From: Methylococcaceae bacterium
GTDB lineage: Bacteria > Pseudomonadota > Gammaproteobacteria > Methylococcales > Methylomonadaceae
NCBI GenBank assembly: GCA_003155565.1
Contig: PMDM01000389.1
Location: 1-5,334 of the forward strand
Direction: 5' to 3'
DNA: 5,334 bases
In this document: positions 1-5,334 of the stretch, piece after piece
How positions within the stretch are numbered: the first letter of the stretch is position 1
How the letters are laid out: each line of letters opens with the position of its first letter
The notes under the pieces: model-generated
Told to the model about the DNA's origin: nothing
The model's database searches: none
Seen by the model: only the letters and a program-made list of their open reading frames with translations
Made by a program: the position numbers and the translations under genes

Positions 1-1055
1 ACAAAATTCCCGGCAGTCATGCGGTGAGAGTCGGCGATTTGTTACGCGCCAAGCAAGCCGTGGATACCCTAAATAAACTTAAATCGGTGTTCGATTTTGG
101 GAATTGGCTCTTTAATTGGTCAGGAGCAGCGCTGGCTAAAGCACGCGGTTTATTATTCACCAAAGGGCTGAATACAGTGACAAATGAAATATCGCAACGC
201 CTGATTAGTGCTTATATTAACAAGCTCGGCTATTACGCAATTCAACTCTACAGCGGTCAATTAACCCTGGATGATATTGTCCCGACTGACAGATTAACCT
301 CTGCTTCAAAAGAAGATATTGCGGAAATTGCAGCACATAACCATTCGATAGAACCACTCCGACTGCTTGTTTTAGGTCAAGTCAGCAGCGGTAAATCAAG
401 CTTAATTAACGCTTTGTTTGGCGAGATAAAAAGCGCGGAAGGATTGCTGCCCACTACCGCAGAAATTACACCCTATGTACTTGAACGCGATGGTTTGCAA
501 CAAGCCATCATACTGGATAGCGCCGGTTATGGCGGCTTAATGCACGGACAAGCGTCCACAGCCTTAAAGCAGGAATGGGCCAAAGTCGATGTGATTTTAG
601 TAGTATGTAATGCCGCGCAAGCCGCCCGACAAATCGATGCACAACAACTGAACGCCATACGCCATTACTTTCAAGAAGAACGTCCAAATCAAACTTTGCC
701 CGTCATATTCGCAGTGGCTACGCATTGTGACCGCTTACGGCCAGTGCGCGAATGGCAGCCCCCTTACAATATCCAACAACCGGACAACGCCAAAGCTCAT
801 AGTATTCGGCAGGTTTGTGAAGCGATTGCCCAAGAATTGAGCTTACCATTAGACTGCATTGTCCCCGTTTGTCTAGCCGCTGAAAAACCTGTTTATAATG
901 TCGAAGATGGCTTAATGCCACTGATTCACGAGCATCTTAACGCTGCTCAACGGGTGCGTTATTTGCGCTGTTTACGTCAGCACCAAGCTGAAAGCTACTG
1001 GCGGCAATGGCGAAAGCAGACACTACAAGCGGGACAGCTTATTTTTAAAATTTGA
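1..1055 (+). CDS. GTPase with P-loop (HSR1/YfjP-like family), 5'-truncated by window edge
   Basis: This is a TRAFAC-type GTP-binding protein, probably acting near the membrane; its cellular role is unknown. The frame has no stop back to base 3, and the upstream codons (reading KIPGSHAVRVGDLLRA) continue smoothly, so the GTG at 24 is probably internal and the gene starts outside the window. Numbering from that GTG, the G domain shows a Walker A/G1 motif GQVSSGKSS (118-126), a G2-like PTTAEITPY (143-151), a G3 DSAG (165-168), and a G4 position occupied by THCD (223-226) instead of the classical NKxD. A G5-like PVCLA lies at 271-275. The part before G1 is an amphipathic/hydrophobic helical region ending in YYAIQLYSGQL, as I recall from this family. 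The C-terminus (YWRQWRKQTLQAGQ) looks complete and ends in TGA. No intrinsic terminator follows. Family membership is firm; the function is not. Confidence 0.85.
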   Translation, partial: KIPGSHAVRVGDLLRAKQAVDTLNKLKSVFDFGNWLFNWSGAALAKARGLLFTKGLNTVTNEISQRLISAYINKLGYYAIQLYSGQLTLDDIVPTDRLTSASKEDIAEIAAHNHSIEPLRLLVLGQVSSGKSSLINALFGEIKSAEGLLPTTAEITPYVLERDGLQQAIILDSAGYGGLMHGQASTALKQEWAKVDVILVVCNAAQAARQIDAQQLNAIRHYFQEERPNQTLPVIFAVATHCDRLRPVREWQPPYNIQQPDNAKAHSIRQVCEAIAQELSLPLDCIVPVCLAAEKPVYNVEDGLMPLIHEHLNAAQRVRYLRCLRQHQAESYWRQWRKQTLQAGQLIFKI

Positions 1056-1289
1056 GCAAAGAAAAACGCGACCTGGAAATTAGCTTCCAGTAATCGACAA
1101 AACTTAGGGCAGTTTCGATTGATTTTGTAAAGTTTCTGACCGTCGGCTCTTGGACAGTCTTTACTTCGTTGGTTGATATGAGCCAAAATCTGTTTTAGAG
1201 AATGGATCTAATGCCGAATAAGGCAAAGACTAGTTTGTTGAATAAATTGATGTTTTTTAAATTATGCTGTTTATTTAATTCTACTAACC

Positions 1290-1577
1290 TTAATCATCTT
1301 CTTCAAGATGACCAATCACATCTTTGCGTTGTTGAGGAATTCCAATTACATCAATGCCGTAACTCGCCAAGGTATAGAAAATGACATGGCTCCTTTCGGG
1401 AAAGGAATGAATAACCTGGTTTGATGTCATCGTGGCGTTTTCCTATTTGGGGATTTTATGAAAGCCATGTAAAGCGGGAAATCAATGCGCGTATATATTT
1501 ATCGGCTTGTACAATACCCCATTCTTCATTGAGATACCCAGCGTATACAACCAGCGATAATCAAGTGAAAGGTAGGA
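1290..1577 (-). pseudogene. Decayed ParE/RelE-family toxin gene (type II toxin-antitoxin)
   Basis: Read on the minus strand from 1577 downwards, ParE-like peptides appear in the right order but not in one frame. First comes SYLSLDYRWLYTL (1577-1539), similar to the family's start with its W-x-YTL motif. After a frame change comes NEEWGIVQADKYIRALISRF (from 1530), then an in-frame TAA (1456-1458), then NPQIGKRHDDIKPGY. After a second frame change near 1395-1410 comes PERSHVIFYTLASYGIDVIG followed by IPQQRKDVIGHLEEDD and a TAA at 1290-1292. The segments GKRHDDIKPGY, SHVIFY and the final hQR-D---HL pattern are what I know from ParE-type ribonuclease-fold toxins that poison DNA gyrase. Pieced together the product would be about 95 residues, the usual length. 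With at least two frameshifts and one stop it should not make active toxin. I saw no ParD-like antitoxin reading frame upstream of it (higher coordinates), so the partner seems lost or replaced. Confidence 0.75.
1391..1406. repeat. Perfect 7-bp palindrome with 2-base loop
   Basis: The sequence TCCTTTC-GG-GAAAGGA forms a perfect inverted repeat with seven-base arms. It sits exactly where the toxin pseudogene changes frame between its GY-SF and PERSHV segments. No T tract follows on either strand, so it is not an obvious terminator. It may be a scar of a hairpin-templated mutation, or chance. Confidence 0.5.
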
Positions 1578-1580
1578 TTA

Positions 1581-1589
1581 TGCTAATAT
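1581..1589 (+). promoter_or_regulatory. Possible extended -10 promoter element
   Basis: The string TGCTAATAT fits the TGn plus -10 hexamer layout of an extended -10 promoter (hexamer TAATAT, four of six bases matching TATAAT). I see no good -35 hexamer 16-18 bases upstream. If used, transcription would begin near 1596 and give a leader of about 64 bases before the ATG at 1660, which would include the hairpin at 1629-1643. This is a weak call from consensus alone. Confidence 0.25.
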
Positions 1590-1628
1590 GTGGTTTCCGT
1601 TCACTTCACATTCATCTTAGCCAGTGTA

Positions 1629-1651
1629 GTCTTAAACCAAGACCTTTTTTT
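1629..1651 (+). terminator. Weak hairpin plus T7 tract before the transferase gene (terminator or attenuator-like)
   Basis: GTCTT (1629-1633) pairs with AAGAC (1639-1643) around the loop AAACC, and after one C there is a run of seven T (1645-1651). The layout is that of an intrinsic terminator, but the stem has only five pairs, two of them G-C, so it would be weak. It ends eight bases before the start codon of the next gene. It could stop read-through from the left or act in the leader of the downstream transcript. It could also be fortuitous. Confidence 0.3.
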
Positions 1652-1659
1652 CTAAAACC

Positions 1660-3531
1660 ATGCCCGCAAAATTCATACCGCTTGCTTCTACAGCCCTGTT
1701 TTATTGTTTATTTTACTTAATCAGTACATTCAAGTTTGATGTGCAGATAAAAGCCCAGGCTGTGCCTTTGGATTTTTTGCTTCAGTTATTGGTTGCCTAT
1801 TTTCTTTATGCCTTGTCAAAGCGGGTGTCGGTTTTTCTGGTGATTCAAGCAATGGTTATGGGCATTTTATATGTCGGCAATGCCATAAAAATCGCCTTTT
1901 TTGGCGGCCCAATCATGCCGGACGATGTGTTTGCCTTACGCTCACTGCTGTTGATCTTAGAAGGCTGGCGTTTTTTTGCGGCGGCAATTCCCTTGGCCGG
2001 TATTGCCAGTCTGTTGCTCTTCAATTTTACGATGCGGCACTGGAGCGCTTACCTTGCGACTTTGGTGGCTGTGTTTCTGGGCATTACGGTTGTTTATAAA
2101 CCCGCCATGATTGTGGAGTCGATTGACAAGTACACCGGTAATTCAGTGTGGGATCAGCGCTCTAACTATGTGTGGCATGGTGCAACCTTGTATACCTTGC
2201 AAGAAGGTTCGCGCTATTTCGCTTTAGCGGATGCTGCGCCCGATATGGATGTTGCCCAGGAATCTGCCAAAAGTCTATTGGCTGCTATTCCTGCGGATAA
2301 ATCTGCCGAACCTGAGAAAACGTTTGCGCCACGTAATATCCACTTGGTGTTGTTGGAGTCATTCTGGGATCCTAACCGCTTGAAGAAAGCCGGATATAAC
2401 CAGAACCCCTTGTCGCCAGAATTCCGCAAGCTGTGGAAAAGTACGGGTTATTCGACGGCCATGCCGCCGGTGTTTGGCGGTTACACGGCAAACTCGGAAT
2501 TTGAAGTCTTATGCGGATTTCCGGTCACGAAAGACAATGTTAAATTTGAACGGCAGCTCAAGAATTCCGTCCCTTGCCTTCCTCACATCCTCGCCGAAAA
2601 AGGTTATCGTACGGTTGCCTCGCACCCCAATGTGCCGGTGTTCTGGAATCGCGTCAACGCCTACCGGAATATTGGTTTTCAAACCTACTGGTCGATAGCC
2701 GATTTTGTCCAGGATGACATGAACCGGGAATTTATGTCGGATGCCACTTTGTACAGGCAGGTACTGGAGAAAATATCACCGTCTCTGGAAAAAAAACAAC
2801 CGATACTGGATTATATCGTGACTTATTTTGGGCACTGGAATTATCCACTTGGGGCAATGCGGCCTAGCAAAATCACAGCCAACTCCCAAGTTGAAGAAGT
2901 CGTTACCTATGCCAACACGACCTACTACAAATCACGTGAGTTAATGGCTTTTATTGACCAAGTGCGTAAGCGCGATCCCGAAAGCATTATCGCGGTATTT
3001 GGCGATCACTTGCCGTTTCTGGGAGAAAACTTTGCCGGATATGTCGATTCGGGCGTGTTAGCCGCTAACCGCAGCGACTTTACGCCGGAGATGTTCAAGT
3101 TTTATGTCAGCACCCCCATGATTATTATTGATGGCAAAAAAGGGCCAGTGAAGATTGGCAGTTTACCTCTATATCAAGTGCCGAAACTGTTACTTGACTT
3201 GCTGAATGACAAGGATGCCACCATCCTGGATTACAGCCACCCTTTACCGGGCATGCGGGTGCGGCCTCTGCCCGGTTTACATTTTAATGTGTTAAAAGAT
3301 GGCAAGATTGATGTTTGTAAAGAACCACCCTTTTCGGAATCTTGTCTAACGTCTACGCATTGGCTTGGCGATGTGACAGCGGTAAGTAATGATTTGTTTA
3401 TCGGGCAACAATTTACACGGATTAAGCATCCGGTTGATGAAGCGGTAAAGGCGGTGTTGCCTGAAAATACTACTGTTGAAACAACGGATAAGAAAGATAA
3501 CCAGAAACCGGACATCGGCACAAAAAAGTAA
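1660..3531 (+). CDS. LtaS/OpgB-type membrane sulfatase-fold transferase
   Basis: This is an inner-membrane enzyme of the lipoteichoic-acid-synthase/phosphoglycerol-transferase family (COG1368-like). Family members move a glycerol-phosphate or related head group from a phospholipid to a glycan acceptor outside the cytoplasm. Five hydrophobic helices are visible at about 5-23, 37-53, 57-80, 104-122 and 129-147, placing the catalytic domain in the periplasm. That domain begins near residue 226. Its residues match the family: metal-ligand Glu233 in HLVLLESF, nucleophile Thr276 in GGYTANSEFE, His322 and the FWNR motif (328-331), His392 in FGHWNYP, and Asp449/His450 in FGDHLP. The length of 623 residues is typical. 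The C-terminus (about 598-623) is a polar, Lys/Asp/Thr-rich tail. The ATG at 1660 is the only Met between an in-frame TAA at 1633 and the first helix, but it has no Shine-Dalgarno sequence. The substrate is unknown; phosphoglycerol transfer to periplasmic glucans or phosphoethanolamine transfer are both possible. Two exported-protein genes follow closely. Confidence 0.9.
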   Translation: MPAKFIPLASTALFYCLFYLISTFKFDVQIKAQAVPLDFLLQLLVAYFLYALSKRVSVFLVIQAMVMGILYVGNAIKIAFFGGPIMPDDVFALRSLLLILEGWRFFAAAIPLAGIASLLLFNFTMRHWSAYLATLVAVFLGITVVYKPAMIVESIDKYTGNSVWDQRSNYVWHGATLYTLQEGSRYFALADAAPDMDVAQESAKSLLAAIPADKSAEPEKTFAPRNIHLVLLESFWDPNRLKKAGYNQNPLSPEFRKLWKSTGYSTAMPPVFGGYTANSEFEVLCGFPVTKDNVKFERQLKNSVPCLPHILAEKGYRTVASHPNVPVFWNRVNAYRNIGFQTYWSIADFVQDDMNREFMSDATLYRQVLEKISPSLEKKQPILDYIVTYFGHWNYPLGAMRPSKITANSQVEEVVTYANTTYYKSRELMAFIDQVRKRDPESIIAVFGDHLPFLGENFAGYVDSGVLAANRSDFTPEMFKFYVSTPMIIIDGKKGPVKIGSLPLYQVPKLLLDLLNDKDATILDYSHPLPGMRVRPLPGLHFNVLKDGKIDVCKEPPFSESCLTSTHWLGDVTAVSNDLFIGQQFTRIKHPVDEAVKAVLPENTTVETTDKKDNQKPDIGTKK

Positions 3532-3548
3532 TCGGTACCGTAAAATTT

Positions 3549-3553
3549 AGGAG
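3549..3553 (+). promoter_or_regulatory. Ribosome binding site deciding a GTG start
   Basis: AGGAG lies seven bases before the GTG at 3561. It favours this GTG over the in-frame ATG at 3582, which would give a shorter signal peptide without the basic n-region. Confidence 0.75.
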
Positions 3554-3560
3554 CAAATAA

Positions 3561-4661
3561 GTGAACAAATATTTTTTAACTATGGCTGTCAGCCTACTTG
3601 CCGGGATTGCAAAAACGGGTGCGGCTGAACCTTACAAACTGCCCATACAACTAGACTATAGTCTGATTAAAAAAGCGGTGGTCAGCCAGCTTTTTACGGG
3701 CGAGGGCGGGGCTGCTGAAGTGTGGAATGACAAACATAAATGCAGTTTTCTAAAGCTGTACAACCCCAGGATCTCCGGTGAAGGTGGGCAAATCAAGCTG
3801 TTGAACGACGTGCAAGCGCAGTTTGGCACCTCTTTTGGCGGTCAATGTATCACCGTTTTGGCTTGGGATGGCGCGTTGGAAACTTTTCAGCAACCGACGA
3901 TCAGCGCAGACCAATCCGTACTCAGTCTGCCAGTTACCAAAGCGAATGCTTATGACAGGCAAGGCCAACAGTTAACGATAGATAAGCTGCAAGACCTAAT
4001 AAAGCGTGTGGCTGAACCCAAATTGGCGGAGGTCAAAGTAGACTTAAATAAGTCTCGCGGCGACATGGAACGCACCTTGGCCGGATTTTTACCGAAAGAA
4101 AATGCAGGTGAAATCAAAAAAATACTGGAAACCTTAAAGTTTAGCAGTGCCGATGCCAATGATGGGGGCGTAAACATTAAACTGGCTTTCGATGCGCCAC
4201 TAAAAAAGGTGACACCGAAACCTGAAGCGCCTTTTACCGAAGCAGAGCAAAAACAGTGGCAAGCGAACTGGCAGGAATGGGATGGTTTTTTGAGCAAAGC
4301 CATTAATCAGGCCGCAAGCGAAACGCAATCGCCAGAACTGCGCGATACCTTGACGGAGATTTTATTGGAGTCTCGCAACGCATTTCAAGCTGGTTTAAAA
4401 GCACAAAGCCCGGAAAGTAGTGATCCTGTACGGGTATTTTTCACCCAAACTTGGCAAAAGCTGGCACCGCAATTACGTACATTGGCAAAACAACTGCCTG
4501 AAGTTGAAGGCTTACGTTATTTGACGTTTATAGCCGCCACCGATGTAATTTATGAGCTGGAAAACATTGGCGCACCGTTCGGGTTAGAGGTTTCATCAGA
4601 TGGTTTACGAAGATTGGCGCGGATGTTGATGGCTGGAAAGCAACAGGCAGGGGTAAAATAA
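3561..4661 (+). CDS. Exported protein of unknown family
   Basis: I do not recognise a family. The 366-residue product starts with a Sec-type signal peptide: Lys3, a hydrophobic core at about 5-16, and a probable cut after Ala22 in KTGAA-EP. The mature protein is therefore likely periplasmic and soluble, since no other membrane helix is evident. It has only two cysteines, Cys61 and Cys96, which could form a disulfide. Residues 25-130 look beta-rich (QFGTSFGGQCITVLAW). Residues 136-200 look helical and charged, followed by a strand-like GGVNIKLAFDAP (202-213), a Pro/Lys/Glu linker (214-229), and a helical C-terminal half from about 226 to 360. No catalytic motif stands out. The GTG start is supported by a well placed AGGAG. 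The gene begins 29 bases after the transferase gene, so co-transcription is likely and a role as accessory or partner of that enzyme is plausible. That role is inferred from position only. Confidence 0.85.
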   Translation: MNKYFLTMAVSLLAGIAKTGAAEPYKLPIQLDYSLIKKAVVSQLFTGEGGAAEVWNDKHKCSFLKLYNPRISGEGGQIKLLNDVQAQFGTSFGGQCITVLAWDGALETFQQPTISADQSVLSLPVTKANAYDRQGQQLTIDKLQDLIKRVAEPKLAEVKVDLNKSRGDMERTLAGFLPKENAGEIKKILETLKFSSADANDGGVNIKLAFDAPLKKVTPKPEAPFTEAEQKQWQANWQEWDGFLSKAINQAASETQSPELRDTLTEILLESRNAFQAGLKAQSPESSDPVRVFFTQTWQKLAPQLRTLAKQLPEVEGLRYLTFIAATDVIYELENIGAPFGLEVSSDGLRRLARMLMAGKQQAGVK

Positions 4662-4694
4662 TCTTCATTATTTTGTTTATCCATACAAAAATGT

Positions 4695-4700
4695 AAGGAG
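4695..4700 (+). promoter_or_regulatory. Strong ribosome binding site
   Basis: AAGGAG is eight bases upstream of the ATG at 4709 and fixes that start. It is the best Shine-Dalgarno match in the cluster, so this last gene may be translated most strongly. Confidence 0.75.
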
Positions 4701-4708
4701 ATTCAATC

Positions 4709-5296
4709 ATGAAATACATAAATTTTATTTTTATAGCACTTATAACATTGTCCTTATCAGCCAATGCCGAAGTCTTTAAATGCAAGAACGCGACAGGAAA
4801 AATTATCTATCAATCCGAACCTTGTTCATCAGGGGAGATACCGCAGGGTGTTATCAAGGTAAAGCAAATGACTCCCGAAGAAACCGAAGCAGCTAAGGCT
4901 AAATTAAAAGCTTGGCAGGAAGAACAGGCGGTCAATGAAGCAGCAAAAATTGAAGCGGAAAAAGAGCGGCAAGCAGAATTGGAAATACAAGAGAGCCTGG
5001 CGTTACAAAGGCGCAGTGCCATTGCGCAAGAGCAACAGGCGATTGCGGCTCAGCAACGCCCATATTTAGGGGGCGGAGGAGTTTTCATTCCTTCGTATGG
5101 CTTTAATGGCCGAAATTTTGGCAATCAAATGTTCCCGCCGTTTGGAACATTGAATCCAAACATATTACCTCAACAACAGCCCAATAATTCGTGGAATCAG
5201 AATATGACGCCGTCACAGCCACTTGGTCAATCTCCCTTGCCTGTGCCCTCGTTTAGTCCTCACCCTGCAGCACCCGGAATAATTAAGCGCCATTAA
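4709..5296 (+). CDS. DUF4124 exported protein with coiled coil and low-complexity tail
   Basis: This is a 195-residue secreted protein. A signal peptide covers 1-20 (hydrophobic core FIFIALITLSLS, cut after SANA). The mature N-terminus EVFKCKNATGKIIYQSEPC (21-39) is the DUF4124 pattern, a short beta-type domain widespread in exported proteobacterial proteins, of unknown function. Cys25 and Cys39 are the only cysteines and probably pair. Residues 54-115 are an Ala/Glu/Gln/Lys-rich helix likely to form a coiled coil. From 117 on, the chain is low-complexity: GGGG, then Pro/Phe/Asn/Gln-rich stretches (FPPFGTLNPN, PQQQPNN) and a Pro/Ser-rich end finishing in KRH, with no membrane anchor. It begins 47 bases after the previous gene on the same strand and is probably in the same operon. 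The tail suggests a wall- or partner-binding flexible arm, which is inference. No terminator is visible in the 38 bases left after the stop. Confidence 0.88.
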   Translation: MKYINFIFIALITLSLSANAEVFKCKNATGKIIYQSEPCSSGEIPQGVIKVKQMTPEETEAAKAKLKAWQEEQAVNEAAKIEAEKERQAELEIQESLALQRRSAIAQEQQAIAAQQRPYLGGGGVFIPSYGFNGRNFGNQMFPPFGTLNPNILPQQQPNNSWNQNMTPSQPLGQSPLPVPSFSPHPAAPGIIKRH

Positions 5297-5334
5297 TAAA
5301 ATGTACGCTAACTTTGAAATAGACTTAAATTCAA

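Larger units (their letters stand above)
1056..1659. other. Gene-poor intergenic region with gene debris
   Basis: These 604 bases contain no intact gene that I can support. From 1056 to about 1200 the minus strand is open in one frame (1045-1194, about 49 codons, no ATG) reading segments such as EPTVRNFTKSIETALSFVDY. I cannot assign it, and it may be a degenerate gene end or chance. From 1201 to 1289 the DNA is very A+T-rich (26% G+C over 1201-1300, hand count) and shows nothing recognisable. From 1290 to 1577 lies the toxin pseudogene annotated separately. From 1578 to 1659 lie a possible promoter and a hairpin leading into the membrane transferase gene. The short plus-strand frames here (1202-1384 and 1421-1720) are not credible genes. 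Confidence 0.7.

Noticed and set aside
1073..1090. CTGGAA/TTCCAG hairpin just after the GTPase stop, considered as its terminator
   Set aside because: The stem is only six pairs and is not followed by a T tract on the plus strand.
995..1186. Minus-strand open frame of about 63 codons
   Set aside because: It overlaps the end of the GTPase gene and has no ribosome site. A neighbouring frame on the same strand looks more protein-like, and neither could be assigned.
1202..1384. Plus-strand open frame of about 60 codons
   Set aside because: It has no Shine-Dalgarno sequence and is A+T-rich. Its second half is explained as the opposite strand of the ParE-like C-terminus.
1578..1659. Possible ParD-type antitoxin remnant upstream of the toxin relic on the minus strand
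   Set aside because: Only a few residues (TLAKMNVK) vaguely resemble an antitoxin end, which is not enough to support a call.
1421..1720. Plus-strand open frame of about 99 codons starting with TTG
   Set aside because: It lies antisense to the toxin relic and runs into the start of the transferase gene. It has no ribosome site and no recognisable protein features.
3231..3521. Minus-strand open frame of about 96 codons at the end of the transferase gene
   Set aside because: It is a shadow frame opposite conserved coding sequence.
3950..4303. Minus-strand open frame of about 117 codons inside the exported-protein gene
   Set aside because: It is a shadow of the well supported plus-strand gene. 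It has Ser/Phe-rich antisense composition and no ribosome site.

Overview
The window looks like chromosomal DNA of a Gram-negative proteobacterium, most likely a gammaproteobacterium. The evidence is a DUF4124-type exported protein, an LtaS/OpgB-type membrane sulfatase-fold enzyme with a periplasmic catalytic domain, and a GTPase of a kind common in proteobacteria. The protein style reminds me of methanotrophic Methylococcales, but that is an impression and not a demonstrated assignment. All intact genes lie on the + strand.

Region 1 (1-1055) is the 3' part of a GTPase gene. The reading frame is open to the left edge, so the true start lies outside the window. Region 2 (1056-1659) is about 600 bases with no intact gene. 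It is A+T-rich in places (26% G+C over 1201-1300, hand count). On the minus strand, 1290-1577 holds a broken ParE/RelE-family toxin gene. Toxin-like peptide segments appear in order but in shifting frames, with an in-frame TAA and a palindrome at one of the frame breaks. The right end of the gap holds a weak extended -10 element and a weak hairpin plus T7 tract just before the next gene.

Region 3 (1660-5296) is a compact same-strand cluster of three envelope genes separated by 29 and 47 bases. The first is a five-helix membrane protein with an LtaS/OpgB-type alkaline-phosphatase/sulfatase domain and all key catalytic residues visible. The second is an exported protein of unknown family with only two cysteines. 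The third is an exported DUF4124 protein with a coiled-coil middle and a Gly/Pro/Gln/Asn-rich tail. The simplest reading is an operon in which a head-group transferase works in the periplasm with two secreted partners; this is inference from gene order.

I did not find a CRISPR array, tRNA, rRNA or intact mobile element. The two most interesting items are the uncharacterised exported protein tied to the LtaS-like enzyme, and the decayed toxin gene.
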